From Achromobacter spanius (lineage in GTDB: Bacteria > Pseudomonadota > Gammaproteobacteria > Burkholderiales > Burkholderiaceae_B): a stretch of DNA of 64,000 nucleotides. The notes beneath the pieces were generated by a model. That model did no database searches. It was not told the origin of the DNA and worked only from the letters and a program-made list of their open reading frames with translations. This document shows, piece by piece, positions 18,084-27,223 of this stretch. Both the position numbers and the translations under genes were made by a program. Positions within the stretch are counted from its first letter, which is position 1. Every line of letters starts with the position of its first letter. Location of the stretch: positions 1,736,001 through 1,800,000 of the forward strand of contig NZ_CP025030.1 in NCBI RefSeq assembly GCF_002812705.1, given 5' to 3'.

Positions 18084-18554
18084 ATGTTCCACGTCATCCT
18101 CGTCTGCCCCGAGATTCCCCCCAACACCGGCAACGCCATCCGGCTGTGCGCCAACACGGGCGCCCAGTTGCATCTGGTGCGTCCGTTGGGTTTCGAATTG
18201 GATGACGCCCGCATGCGGCGCGCCGGGCTGGACTATCACGAGTGGCAGCCCGTGCGGGTGCATGACACCCTGCAGGAAGCGCTGGATGACACGGGGGCCG
18301 ACGCCTCAAGCATTTACGCGCTGACCACGCACGCGCAGCGCAGCGTGGCCGACATCGCCTTCAAGCCCGGCGACGTCTTCGTTTTCGGCCGCGAAACGGC
18401 CGGCTTATCCGACGAGCATCAAGCGATGTTCCCGCCCCAGCAGCGCCTGCGCCTGCCGATGCGCGCCGGCCAACGCAGCCTGAACCTGTCCAACGCCGTC
18501 GCCGTCACCGTCTTCGAAGCCTGGCGCCAACAAGGCTTCGAAGGCGGATCGTGA
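18084..18554 (+). CDS. trmL: tRNA (cytidine/uridine-34 2'-O)-methyltransferase TrmL
   Basis: A 156-aa minimal SPOUT methyltransferase. It has EIPPNTGNAIRLCANTG (motif 1), FGRETAGLSDE (motif 2) and RSLNLSNAVAVTVFEAWRQ (motif 3), which form the trefoil knot and SAM site. TrmL 2'-O-methylates the wobble base of tRNA-Leu isoacceptors. The ATG at 18084 (MFHVILVCPEIPPNTGN) is chosen; the longer frame from 17922 overlaps the ComF gene and has no family match. Confidence 0.94.
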   Translation: MFHVILVCPEIPPNTGNAIRLCANTGAQLHLVRPLGFELDDARMRRAGLDYHEWQPVRVHDTLQEALDDTGADASSIYALTTHAQRSVADIAFKPGDVFVFGRETAGLSDEHQAMFPPQQRLRLPMRAGQRSLNLSNAVAVTVFEAWRQQGFEGGS

Positions 18555-18604
18555 ATGGGCGCCGCGCGCCACGGCCCGCCCAAGAACGCCACCTTCCGTT
18601 GATC

Positions 18605-18669
18605 GTAGGATGGGTGTAGCGCGCCACAGCCTGCCCAAGAACGCAGCCTTCCAACGCGCAAACCCATCA
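18605..18669. repeat. Dispersed imperfect palindrome, copy between trmL and Bug gene
   Basis: About 65 bp starting GTAGGATGGGTGTAGCGCGC and ending CGCGCAAACCCATCA. The ends are inverted repeats of each other (GATGGGT/ACCCATC). The same unit occurs at 30692-30902; both loci lie between convergent genes. Confidence 0.75.
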
Positions 18670-18755
18670 AACAGCGGCGAAACCAAACCGCTCTCTCCAC
18701 AAAGCAGCGGCGAATAAAAGCCATCGCCCCCGCCGCTCCTAACCGCGCAAACCCA

Positions 18756-19748
18756 TCAATCCAGCGACAGCTTCAAGCGCTCAATCACCTGATCCCACCG
18801 CGCTTTTTCATTCTTGATCCGCTCCACCAACGCCTCGGGCGTCGACGCCGCCGGGGTGAAATACTGCAACGCCAACTGCTTGCGCACGGCCTCGCTATTG
18901 ATCACACGCGCCAACTCGCTATTCAACCGCTCGATCACCGGCGTCGGCGTCCCCGCCGGCACCAGCACCGCATTCCACGAAATCGCCTCAAAGTCGGGAT
19001 AGCCCTGGGACGCCATCGTCGGCACGCCGGGCAAGGCCTCGCTCGGTTGCAGGCTGGTCACCGCCAACAGCTTCACCTTGCCGTCGCGCGCCTGCGGCAC
19101 GGCAATGGCGGGCACCATAAACCCAGCCTGCACGTCGCCGCCGATGATGGCCGTAATCACCTGCGGGAAGCCTGAATACGGGATGTGCGCCAGGTCCACG
19201 CCCGCGCTTTCCTTGAACATCTCCATCGCCAGATGCGCCGAGCTGCCCGGCCCCACCGATCCGTAGTTCAACGAATTGCCGCGTTCCTTGACCAGCTTGA
19301 CGAAGTCCTGGACGTTATCGACCTTCAGGCTGCCGGGCACGACCAGCACGTTCGGGCTGGTGCCCACCAGGGTGACCGGCGCCAGATCCTTCAGCGGGTC
19401 GTAGCCCAGCGTTTTCTTGTACAGCGTGGGCGCGGTCACCAGCGGGCCGTTGATCGTGTAAAGCAACGTGTACCCGTCCGGCTTGGCCTGCGACACCACG
19501 CGCGTGCCGATGTTGCCGCCCGCGCCGGGCTTGTTGTCGATGACGATGGGCTGGCCCAGCGCCTGCGACAGCGGCTCGGAGATCGTGCGCGCCAGGATGT
19601 CCGGCGACGAGCCGGGCGGAAACGGCACGACCATATGGATGGGGCGGTCGGGCCAATCGGCATGGGCGGCGGCCGGCAGCACGGCGGCCAGGCTCAGGCA
19701 CAGGCCGCGCAGAAGCGGGCCGACCCGGAATTTGCGGGTTTGCGTCAT
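18756..19748 (-). CDS. Tripartite tricarboxylate transporter substrate-binding protein (Bug family)
   Basis: A 330-aa exported solute receptor. It has a signal peptide (LLRGLCLSLAAVLPAAAHA) and the Bug signatures PDRPIHMVVPFPPGSSPDILAR and VIDNKPGAGGNIGTRVV near the N-terminus. Bug proteins bind carboxylates or other small molecules in the periplasm and are hugely expanded in Bordetella and Achromobacter, usually as orphans without the membrane subunits, as here. The start at 19748 has a GAGGAGA ribosome site; the longer frame to 19883 would run into gpsA. It may be read through from gpsA, 49 nt upstream. Confidence 0.92.
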   Translation of the reverse strand: MTQTRKFRVGPLLRGLCLSLAAVLPAAAHADWPDRPIHMVVPFPPGSSPDILARTISEPLSQALGQPIVIDNKPGAGGNIGTRVVSQAKPDGYTLLYTINGPLVTAPTLYKKTLGYDPLKDLAPVTLVGTSPNVLVVPGSLKVDNVQDFVKLVKERGNSLNYGSVGPGSSAHLAMEMFKESAGVDLAHIPYSGFPQVITAIIGGDVQAGFMVPAIAVPQARDGKVKLLAVTSLQPSEALPGVPTMASQGYPDFEAISWNAVLVPAGTPTPVIERLNSELARVINSEAVRKQLALQYFTPAASTPEALVERIKNEKARWDQVIERLKLSLD

Positions 19749-19797
19749 GACGGATGTCTCCTCGGGATGGGGCGTGTGTGTTGTTGTTAGAGAGGGG

Positions 19798-20922
19798 TCA
19801 AAGATGGCCGCCCAGCGTATCGTCCAGCGCGCCGTTGGCGCTGCTGGTGGCACTGAGGTTGGCATTGACGTCGGCACTTTCATCGCGCGGGTCGCGCGCC
19901 AGCAGCGCCGACACCGCGGTCATGGGCGCAACGCCGTCGAACAGCACGGCGCAGACGGCTTCGGTAATGGGCAGTTCGACATTGATGGCGCGGGCGCGGT
20001 CGCGCGCCGCACGGGCGCAGCGCACGCCTTCGGCGGTAATGCCGCTGGCCAGGATGTCGGCCAGCTTGCGGCCGGCGCCGATCTCCAGGCCCACGCGACG
20101 GTTGCGCGAGAGCTCGCCCGTGGCGGTCAGGACCAGATCGCCCAGGCCGGTCAGCCCGGCGAAGGTCTCGCCGCGCGCGCCCAGCGCCACGCCGAAGCGG
20201 GTCATTTCGGCCAGGCCGCGGGTGATCAGTGCCGCGCGGGCATTGGTGCCCAGCGCCAGCCCGTCACCGATGCCGCAGGCGACCGCGATGACGTTTTTCA
20301 AGGCGCCGCCGACCTCCACGCCAACCAGGTCGGAACTGGCGTAGACGCGCAGCGCCGCCCCGTGGAAAGCAGAGGTGGTGGCATCGCGCAGCCCGGTGTC
20401 GGTGCTGGCCACGGTCAGCGCCACGGGCAGGCCTTGGGCGACTTCGCGCGCGAAGGACGGGCCGGACAAGGCGCCGCCGACCGCGCCGGGCAGGGCCTCT
20501 TGCACGATCTCGTGGGGCAGCCTGGCCGTGTCGGCCTCAAAGCCCTTGCACGTCCAGACGATGGGGGTGTCTTGCAGGCCCAGGACGGGCAGGCGGCGGG
20601 CCAGTTCGCCGCAGATCGCGGCCAGCCCGGCCACGGGCACGCCCAGCACGATCAGACGACGCGCGTTCGCACCGTCGGCCTCGTCCCGCAGGCTGCGCAG
20701 CGTGGCGTCCAGGTCGGACGAAAAATTCAGGGAAGCGGGCAGGGAAATGCCCGGCAGGTAGCGCGCGTTTTCGTGCGAGGCGGCCATGCTGGCGGCCTGC
20801 GCGGCGTCGCGCGCCCAGAGCAGGGTGGGGTGGCGGCGGCTGGAGGCCGCCGCCAACGCGGTGCCCCAACTTCCCGCACCCAGGACGGCAACGCGCAAGC
20901 GCGGCTGAGCGGGATGGTTCAT
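19798..20922 (-). CDS. gpsA: NAD(P)-dependent glycerol-3-phosphate dehydrogenase
   Basis: A 374-aa enzyme reducing dihydroxyacetone phosphate to sn-glycerol 3-phosphate for phospholipid synthesis. It has the N-terminal dinucleotide fold [16 protein letters not shown], the mid motif [27 protein letters not shown] with catalytic Lys, and [24 protein letters not shown]-terminal residues after about 345 are low-complexity and longer than usual. Third gene of a rhodanese-grxC-secB-gpsA operon, 15 nt after secB. Confidence 0.95.
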   Translation of the reverse strand: MNHPAQPRLRVAVLGAGSWGTALAAASSRRHPTLLWARDAAQAASMAASHENARYLPGISLPASLNFSSDLDATLRSLRDEADGANARRLIVLGVPVAGLAAICGELARRLPVLGLQDTPIVWTCKGFEADTARLPHEIVQEALPGAVGGALSGPSFAREVAQGLPVALTVASTDTGLRDATTSAFHGAALRVYASSDLVGVEVGGALKNVIAVACGIGDGLALGTNARAALITRGLAEMTRFGVALGARGETFAGLTGLGDLVLTATGELSRNRRVGLEIGAGRKLADILASGITAEGVRCARAARDRARAINVELPITEAVCAVLFDGVAPMTAVSALLARDPRDESADVNANLSATSSANGALDDTLGGHL

Positions 20923-20937
20923 CGGGGCGCGGCGTGC

Positions 20938-21483
20938 TTACTGACGGGTGGCGCTGGCGGGCAGGATGATGCCCGAATCGCTGCCGTTGGTATTGCCGTT
21001 GCCGTTGGCGGCGCCTTGCTGCTGTTGCAACTCGGCCAGGCGCTGTTCGTACAGGGCTTGGAAGTTGACTTCGGTCAGGTGCAGCGGCGGCATCGAAGTG
21101 CGGGTGATCGCATCGGCCACGTTGGCGCGCAGGTACGGGTACAGCATCGTCGGGCAAACAATGCCCAGCAGCGGATCCAGCTGCTCTTCGGGGATGTTGG
21201 CCGCTTCGAAGATGCCGGCTTGCGTGCCTTCGACCAGGTACACAACCTTGTCGTTGATGCGGGTGGTGACGGTGACGGTGACCGTGGTTTCGAACACGGT
21301 TTCGGCCAGACGCTGGCCGCCCACGGTGATGCTCACTTCAACCTGGGGCGCTTCTTGCTCCAGGAAGACGTGGGGCGCGTTCGGCATTTCCAGCGAAAGG
21401 TCTTTCAGGTAGACGCGTTGCAGATTGAACGAGGGCGCGTCGTTGCCGCCTTCTTGCTGGGTGTTTTGGTCTTGATCAGCCAT
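20938..21483 (-). CDS. secB: Protein-export chaperone SecB
   Basis: A 181-aa cytosolic chaperone that holds preproteins unfolded for SecA. Family strands are visible: [43 protein letters not shown] and [21 protein letters not shown]. The start at 21483 (MADQDQ) is typical; the frame upstream to 21582 is not. The C-terminal tail is Gln/Asn/Gly-rich. Placement between grxC and gpsA is the common proteobacterial order. Confidence 0.96.
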   Translation of the reverse strand: MADQDQNTQQEGGNDAPSFNLQRVYLKDLSLEMPNAPHVFLEQEAPQVEVSITVGGQRLAETVFETTVTVTVTTRINDKVVYLVEGTQAGIFEAANIPEEQLDPLLGIVCPTMLYPYLRANVADAITRTSMPPLHLTEVNFQALYEQRLAELQQQQGAANGNGNTNGSDSGIILPASATRQ

Positions 21484-21521
21484 GAGTATTTCCGTTGGTG
21501 GGGGGGCAAAAGTAGAGGCGA

Positions 21522-21779
21522 TTAGCCGTTGAGCAAGGGGGCAAGGCCACCCGAGCGGTCCAGGGCCATCAAGTCGTCGCAACCGCCGACATGTTTATCG
21601 CCGATGAAGATTTGAGGCACGGTGCGTCGGCCGGTACGTTCGATCATGACATCGCGTTGTGACGGGTCGCGGTCGATCTGGATGATTTCCAGGTCGGTCA
21701 CGCCACGCTGCTCAAGCAGGGCCTTCGCGCGCGAGCAATAGGGACAGTAGTCCTTGCTGTACATGACGACTTTATTCAT
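21522..21779 (-). CDS. grxC: Glutaredoxin 3
   Basis: An 85-aa glutaredoxin with the CPYC active site ([16 protein letters not shown]), cis-Pro motif [12 protein letters not shown] and the GG of HVGGCDDL. It reduces disulfides with glutathione in the cytoplasm. The ATG at 21779 gives the normal family length; the longer frame to 22097 overlaps the rhodanese gene. Confidence 0.96.
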   Translation of the reverse strand: MNKVVMYSKDYCPYCSRAKALLEQRGVTDLEIIQIDRDPSQRDVMIERTGRRTVPQIFIGDKHVGGCDDLMALDRSGGLAPLLNG

Positions 21780-21838
21780 AGGCGCTCCTTGCGAGTTCAA
21801 GATTGGAGAGATCGGGGCAGCCCCGGGGGCGGCCCGGG

Positions 21839-22261
21839 TCAGCCCTTTTGGGTGACCGGCAGGCTGGCGGCCGACCAGGCGCGCATGCCGCCTTCCAGCG
21901 GCACCGCGTCGGCGAAGCCTTGCGCACGCAGCTTTGCGGCGGCGCGGGCCGAGTCGCGGCCATTGTCGCAAACCACAACCAGCGGCTTGTTCTTCGGCAG
22001 CGACGCGGCCTTTTGTTCGATGTCGGCCGCCGGCACATTTCGTGCCTGGGCAATGTGGCCGGCCTGGAATTGTTCGGCGGGGCGCACGTCGATCCACACG
22101 GCGTTGCGCTGGTTCACCATCTGGATGGCCTCGCCGGTGCTGACGGCAGAGCCCTTGCGGCCCTTGCGCAGGGCGGGAATGGCCAGCATCACGCCAGAGA
22201 TCACGGTGACGGCGACGATGAAGATGTTGTTTTTATCGAGCAAGAATTGCAAAAGATCCAC
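21839..22261 (-). CDS. Membrane-anchored rhodanese-like protein
   Basis: A 140-aa protein with one N-terminal membrane helix (IFIVAVTVISGVMLAIPAL) and a rhodanese domain facing the cytoplasm or periplasm. Active-site Cys is in VVVCDNGRDSARAAAKL and the domain start in AVWIDVRPAEQFQAGHIAQARNVP. It may transfer sulfur or act as a redox partner. First gene of the grxC-secB-gpsA operon; YibN of E. coli sits in the same place. Confidence 0.88.
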   Translation of the reverse strand: MDLLQFLLDKNNIFIVAVTVISGVMLAIPALRKGRKGSAVSTGEAIQMVNQRNAVWIDVRPAEQFQAGHIAQARNVPAADIEQKAASLPKNKPLVVVCDNGRDSARAAAKLRAQGFADAVPLEGGMRAWSAASLPVTQKG

Positions 22262-22445
22262 GGGTCATCCTGAAGGGCGGCAGCGAGCCGGATATGGGCG
22301 AACCCTTGGCCAACCCGTGGGCATCGCGCCAGGGAATTGGACGAGTGCGCCGGGGCAAAATCAAGGGCAAAATCACTCAATTATAAAATGAGCGCATTCT
22401 TTAACCATCCTTTAACTTTAACCCGCGCGGAAAGCGTGCCAAACC

Positions 22446-23198
22446 ATGCATAAACTTGTTCTCATGCGCCACGGCGAAAGCCAGTGGAATCTGGAAAACC
22501 GCTTCACCGGCTGGACCGACGTCGACCTGACCGAAACCGGCCGTGAACAGGCCCGTAAAGCCGGTGAGCTGCTGAAGAAAGAAGGCTATACCTTCGACCT
22601 GGCCTACTCGTCGGTGCTCAAGCGCGCCATCCGCACGCTGTGGATCGCGCTGGATGCCATGGACGCCATGTACACCCCCGTGGGCGTGAACTGGCGCCTG
22701 AACGAACGCCACTACGGCGCGCTGCAGGGCTTGAACAAAGCCGAAACCGCCGCCAAGTATGGCGACGAGCAAGTGCTGATCTGGCGCCGTGCCTACGCCA
22801 TCGCCCCGGAACCGCTGTCGCTGGACGACGAACGCCACCCGCGTTTCGACAGCCGCTACGCCAAGATCCCGGCCGACCAGCTGCCCGCCACCGAATGCCT
22901 GAAAGACACCGTGGACCGCGTGCTGCCGTTCTGGAATGATTCGATCGCCCCGGCCATCCGCGCCGGCCGCAAGGTGCTGATCGCCGCCCACGGCAACAGC
23001 CTGCGCGCGCTGATCAAGCACCTGGACAACGTCTCGGACGACGACATCGTCAACCTGAACATCCCGACCGGCCAGCCGCTGGTCTACGAATTGGATGATG
23101 ACCTGCGCCCGATCCGCCACTATTATCTGGGCGATGCCGCCGAGATCGAGGCGGCCATGGCTGCGGTTGCCGCCCAAGGCAAGGCTAAGAAGGACTGA
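22446..23198 (+). CDS. gpmA: 2,3-bisphosphoglycerate-dependent phosphoglycerate mutase
   Basis: A 250-aa glycolytic enzyme interconverting 3- and 2-phosphoglycerate. It has the phosphohistidine motif [34 protein letters not shown] and the second catalytic His in [16 protein letters not shown]. Divergent from the rhodanese operon and first in a gpmA-envC-ctpA-moeB run; its stop is 7 nt before the next ATG. Confidence 0.96.
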   Translation: MHKLVLMRHGESQWNLENRFTGWTDVDLTETGREQARKAGELLKKEGYTFDLAYSSVLKRAIRTLWIALDAMDAMYTPVGVNWRLNERHYGALQGLNKAETAAKYGDEQVLIWRRAYAIAPEPLSLDDERHPRFDSRYAKIPADQLPATECLKDTVDRVLPFWNDSIAPAIRAGRKVLIAAHGNSLRALIKHLDNVSDDDIVNLNIPTGQPLVYELDDDLRPIRHYYLGDAAEIEAAMAAVAAQGKAKKD

Positions 23199-23205
23199 TA
23201 TCTCT

Positions 23206-24804
23206 ATGCGTCGCACGGCAGGGTTGTTGTTGGCGGTCATGTTGACCGGTGGGGTGCTATCGGCTCGCGCCGCGCCCAACGACCTTGCAGGCCGCCAGTC
23301 CGACGCCGAGCGTCAGCAGGCGGCCTTGCGCGACCGTATCGAGAATCTGCAAAAGGAAATCGACGGGCGGGAAACCGCCCGCAAGGAAGCCGCCGATGCG
23401 CTCAAGCAGTCGGAATCGGCCATTTCCAAGATCAACCTGCGCCTGCGCGAACTGGCCGATGCCGGCCGTCAGGCGCAGACCGAACTGACCGGGCTGGAAA
23501 AGCAGATCGGCGAGCAGGAAGCCGTGCTGGCCAAGCGCCGCGTGGAACTTGCCGACCAGCTTCGCACCCAGTACACCAGCGGCCTGTCGCCGTGGACGGC
23601 GCTGCTGTCCGGCGACGATCCCCAAGTGCTGGGCCGCAACCTGGGCTACCTGGACTACGTGTCGCAAGCCCGGGCCAATGCCGTCAAGGCGCTTCGGGCG
23701 GACATCGATCGCCTGGCGGCCTTGCAGGCGCGTGCCGATGCCCGGCGCGATGAAATCGAAAAAGTCGTGGCTGAAACGTCCGAGCAGAAGGCCGCGCTGG
23801 TCGGGCAGCAGAAAGAGCGCGCCACGCTGCTGGCGCAGTTAGAAGGGCAGATCGCCGCCCAGCGCGCCGAAGCCAACAAGCTGGGGCGCGACGACCAGCG
23901 CCTGTCGCGCCTGATCACCGATCTGGATGCGGCCATCGCCAAGCAGATCGAAGAAGCCCGTAAGGCCGAAGAGGCGCGCAAAAAGGCCGAAGAGGCCCGC
24001 CGTGTGGAAGAAGCGCGCCGCGCCGCCGAAGAATCGCGCAAACGCGCCGAGGCTGAGCGCCGTGCTGAAGAAGCCCGCAAAAAGGCCGAGGCCGACCGCA
24101 AGCAGGCCGCCGAATCCGCCGCCCGACGCGACCGCGATAGCCGCGATGCCCGCGACGCGGCCCAGGCCCGTGAACAAGTCGAGGCGGCCTCGCGCCAGAG
24201 CCGCGGCCCGGTTGCCGTGGCAGATCCCGACGCCGCCGGATTACGCCCGGCTGAACAAGGGCAGACTCGCCTGACCGATCCGACCGGATCGGCGCGGCAG
24301 ACGCCTGCCAAATCGCCGGAACCCGCAAAAAATACGGAACCCGCAGCGGCCGACACCACTCCAACCCGCAGTGCATCGGCGCAACAAAGCGCCCGCGCCG
24401 CCCCGCTGGGAAGTGGCAGCGGCTTGAAACACGGCTTGGCCATGCCGGTGCGCGGCCAGGTGCAAGGCCGTTTCGGGGTTGACCGCCCGGATGGCGGCGT
24501 CTGGCGCGGCGTGGTGCTGCGCGCGCCCGAAGGCACGCCCGTCAAGGTGGTGGCCCCTGGCACCGTGGTCTACGCCGCCTGGCTGCGTGGTTTTGGCAAT
24601 CTCATCATTGTGGATCATGGCCAGCAGTACCTGACTGTCTATGCTTACAACCAAAGTCTGCTCAAAGGAGTGGGGGATTCGGTGTCAGGTGGCGATACTA
24701 TTGCTACCGTAGGCGCAACCGGCGGCCAAGTGGAATCCGGCCTATACTTTGAAATTCGCCATCGTGGCGCTCCTGTGGACCCGGCCCAGTGGCTGGCCCA
24801 ATAG
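23206..24804 (+). CDS. EnvC-like murein hydrolase activator (degenerate LytM domain)
   Basis: A 532-aa periplasmic protein: signal peptide to about residue 22, long coiled coil (residues about 25-250), a KAEEARKKAEEARR-type charged repeat region (about 250-320), a Pro/Ala-rich linker, and a C-terminal peptidase M23/LytM domain. The zinc-ligand positions are altered: the HxGxD motif reads WRGVVL and the HxH motif reads YFEIRHRG. It should therefore activate amidases at the septum rather than cut peptidoglycan, as E. coli EnvC does. The start at 23206 gives the signal peptide; the longer frame overlaps gpmA. Confidence 0.9.
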   Translation: MRRTAGLLLAVMLTGGVLSARAAPNDLAGRQSDAERQQAALRDRIENLQKEIDGRETARKEAADALKQSESAISKINLRLRELADAGRQAQTELTGLEKQIGEQEAVLAKRRVELADQLRTQYTSGLSPWTALLSGDDPQVLGRNLGYLDYVSQARANAVKALRADIDRLAALQARADARRDEIEKVVAETSEQKAALVGQQKERATLLAQLEGQIAAQRAEANKLGRDDQRLSRLITDLDAAIAKQIEEARKAEEARKKAEEARRVEEARRAAEESRKRAEAERRAEEARKKAEADRKQAAESAARRDRDSRDARDAAQAREQVEAASRQSRGPVAVADPDAAGLRPAEQGQTRLTDPTGSARQTPAKSPEPAKNTEPAAADTTPTRSASAQQSARAAPLGSGSGLKHGLAMPVRGQVQGRFGVDRPDGGVWRGVVLRAPEGTPVKVVAPGTVVYAAWLRGFGNLIIVDHGQQYLTVYAYNQSLLKGVGDSVSGGDTIATVGATGGQVESGLYFEIRHRGAPVDPAQWLAQ

Positions 24805-24873
24805 GTTGGTAGGTACAAGTCGTTGGTAAATTACCAAACCGCCATCGGCGAAAACAAAATTCGGGAAGTGTGC

Positions 24874-26319
24874 ATGGGCACTCGCAAGTTTCGCGGTTTC
24901 GGTCTGATTGCCATCGGTGCGGTGGCTGGCGTATTGCTTAGCGTAGGGGTAACAGCCGTTGCCCAGCGCGGCAGTCCATTGCCTTTGGACGAGCTCAGGC
25001 AACTGAGCAATGTTTTCGCCGCCATCAAGAACAACTACGTCGAAGCGGTCGACGACAAAACCCTGATCGACAACGCGATCTCGGGCATGGTCTCGAACCT
25101 TGACCCGCACTCGGCCTATCTGGACGCCGACGCCTTCCGCGAAATGCAGACGGCGACCCAAGGCGAATTCGGCGGCCTGGGCATCGAAGTTGGCGCGGAA
25201 GACGGCTTCGTGAAGGTGATCTCACCCATCGAAGACACGCCCGCCGCGCGCGCCGGCGTCATGGCCGGTGACCTCATCATCAAGATCGACGACACGCCCA
25301 CCAAGGGCATGACCCTGAACGACGCGGTCAAGCTCATGCGTGGCGCGCCCAAGTCGCCCATCACCCTGACCATCATGCGTGCCGATCGTCCCCAGCCCAT
25401 CGTGCTGAAGATCGTGCGTGATGTCATCAAGGTGCGCAGCGTGCGCAGCAAGATGCTGGACAACGGCATCGGCTATGTCCGCGTTGCGCAGTTCCAGGAA
25501 AAGACCGGCGCTGATCTGGCCAAGCAACTGAAGGACCTGGGCGCGAAGGAAGCGCCTAAGGGCCTGGTGCTGGACCTGCGTAACGACCCGGGCGGCCTGC
25601 TGACCAGCGCCATCGGCGTGTCGGGTGCATTCCTGCCGCCGGACACCCTGGTGGTGTCCACCGACGGCCGCACGCCCGACGCCCGCCACAAGTACCTGGC
25701 CACGCCGTCGGAATATGCCCGCGGCGAAAGCAACTACCTGTCGGGCCTGCCGGCCTGGACCAAGACGGTGCCGATGGTGGTGCTGGTGAACGTGGGCTCG
25801 GCCTCGGCGTCCGAAATCGTGGCCGGCGCGCTGCAAGACCACAAGCGCGCCAAGGTGCTGGGCAACCGCACGTTCGGCAAGGGCTCGGTGCAGGTCATCC
25901 TGCCGCTGTCCGAATCCACCGCCGTCAAGCTGACGACCTCGCGCTACTTCACGCCCAGCGGCCGTTCCATTCAAGCCACGGGCATTGAACCGGACTACGT
26001 CGTTGCCGATACGGCCGACGGCGATCTGTTCCGCCTGCCGCGCGAAGCCGACCTGCAACGCCACCTGTCCAACCCCGAGACCGCCAACGAGGTGAAGTCC
26101 AACTCGGCGCAAGACAACGTCGACCTGCCCACCAAGGTGTTCGAGTTCGGTGGCAAGGACGACTTCCAGCTGCAACAGGCGCTGAACGTGCTGGCCGGCA
26201 AGCCGGTGCAGAAGGGTTCGGCGCGCGCCCAGGCCAAGGCTGACGCCAAGGCCGGTGGCGGCACGCCCACGCGCATGAAGATCACGCCGACCGGAGTCGA
26301 GCCCAGCAAGGACAAATGA
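24874..26319 (+). CDS. S41-family C-terminal processing protease
   Basis: A 481-aa periplasmic Ser/Lys protease anchored by an N-terminal hydrophobic segment. It has a PDZ domain (GGLGIEVGAEDGFVKVISPIEDTPAARAGVMAGD) and the S41 catalytic core with Ser in VNVGSASASEIVAGAL and Lys in GNRTFGKGSVQ. Substrates are likely lipoprotein-linked murein hydrolases or tail-tagged proteins, consistent with the envC gene upstream. ATG at 24874 is preferred to the frame start at 24823, which lacks a signal sequence at its front. Confidence 0.93.
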   Translation: MGTRKFRGFGLIAIGAVAGVLLSVGVTAVAQRGSPLPLDELRQLSNVFAAIKNNYVEAVDDKTLIDNAISGMVSNLDPHSAYLDADAFREMQTATQGEFGGLGIEVGAEDGFVKVISPIEDTPAARAGVMAGDLIIKIDDTPTKGMTLNDAVKLMRGAPKSPITLTIMRADRPQPIVLKIVRDVIKVRSVRSKMLDNGIGYVRVAQFQEKTGADLAKQLKDLGAKEAPKGLVLDLRNDPGGLLTSAIGVSGAFLPPDTLVVSTDGRTPDARHKYLATPSEYARGESNYLSGLPAWTKTVPMVVLVNVGSASASEIVAGALQDHKRAKVLGNRTFGKGSVQVILPLSESTAVKLTTSRYFTPSGRSIQATGIEPDYVVADTADGDLFRLPREADLQRHLSNPETANEVKSNSAQDNVDLPTKVFEFGGKDDFQLQQALNVLAGKPVQKGSARAQAKADAKAGGGTPTRMKITPTGVEPSKDK

Positions 26320-27071
26320 ACGACCAGCAATTGCTGCGCTACGCCCGCCACATCCTGCTTGATGAGCTGGGTATAGAAGGGCAGGAAAAACTGCTGGCGG
26401 CGCGTGTGCTTATCGTGGGTGCAGGGGGGCTGGGTTCCCCCGCCGCCCTGTACCTGGCCACCGCCGGCGTGGGTGATATCACCCTGGCCGACGACGACGT
26501 CGTCGAGCTCAGCAACCTGCAACGCCAGATTCTCCACACCACCGCCAGCGTCGGCCGCCACAAGGCCGAATCCGGGCGCGACATGCTCGCGGCCTTCAAC
26601 CCGCAGGCGCGCGTCCATGCCCGGGTTGAGCGGCTGCAAGGGCAAGCGCTCTCTGATGCCGTCGCGGCGGCGGACCTGGTGCTGGACTGCACCGACAACT
26701 TCACCACCCGCTACGCCATCAACCGCGCCTGCGTGCAGCACCGCAAGCCCTTGGTGTCCGGCGCGGCCATCCGCTTTGACGGGCAGGTCAGCGTGTACGA
26801 CCTGCGCGACGACAGCGCGCCCTGTTACCACTGCCTGTTTCCCGAAGCCGACGACGTCGAGGAAGCCAACTGCGCCACGATGGGCGTGTTTGCCCCCGTG
26901 GTCGGCATCATCGGCAGCATGCAGGCCGCCGAGGCCCTGAAACTGCTGTCCGGCGTGGGCGAAAGCCTGTCTGGCCGGCTGCTGTGGCTGGACGTCCGCA
27001 CCATGCAATGGCGTAGCGTCAACGTGCAGCGCGATCCCGAATGCGCGGTCTGCGGGCATCGCGGGCACTAG
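26316..27071 (+). CDS. moeB: MoeB/ThiF/HesA-family adenylyltransferase
   Basis: A 251-aa E1-like enzyme that adenylates the C-terminal Gly of a ubiquitin-like sulfur carrier (MoaD or ThiS). ATP-site motif VLIVGAGGLGSPAALYLA, the arginine finger in LSNLQRQILH, DNFTTRYAIN, and zinc-binding CYHC..CAVC Cys pairs are all present. The start overlaps the protease stop as ATGA. Which carrier it serves, MoaD or ThiS, cannot be settled from sequence. Confidence 0.88.
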   Translation: MNDQQLLRYARHILLDELGIEGQEKLLAARVLIVGAGGLGSPAALYLATAGVGDITLADDDVVELSNLQRQILHTTASVGRHKAESGRDMLAAFNPQARVHARVERLQGQALSDAVAAADLVLDCTDNFTTRYAINRACVQHRKPLVSGAAIRFDGQVSVYDLRDDSAPCYHCLFPEADDVEEANCATMGVFAPVVGIIGSMQAAEALKLLSGVGESLSGRLLWLDVRTMQWRSVNVQRDPECAVCGHRGH

Positions 27072-27223
27072 GTCACAGCCCCGGATTGGCGGCCCGCCCG
27101 CCCCGGCACCGCCACCTCTACAGGCGCCATATTGCCCTTGCGGACAATATTAATGGCCTGAAATACCTGCTATAACGCCAGCCAGCCTACTGAAATCAAA
27201 GGTGGCGAAATGGACGTGACCGC

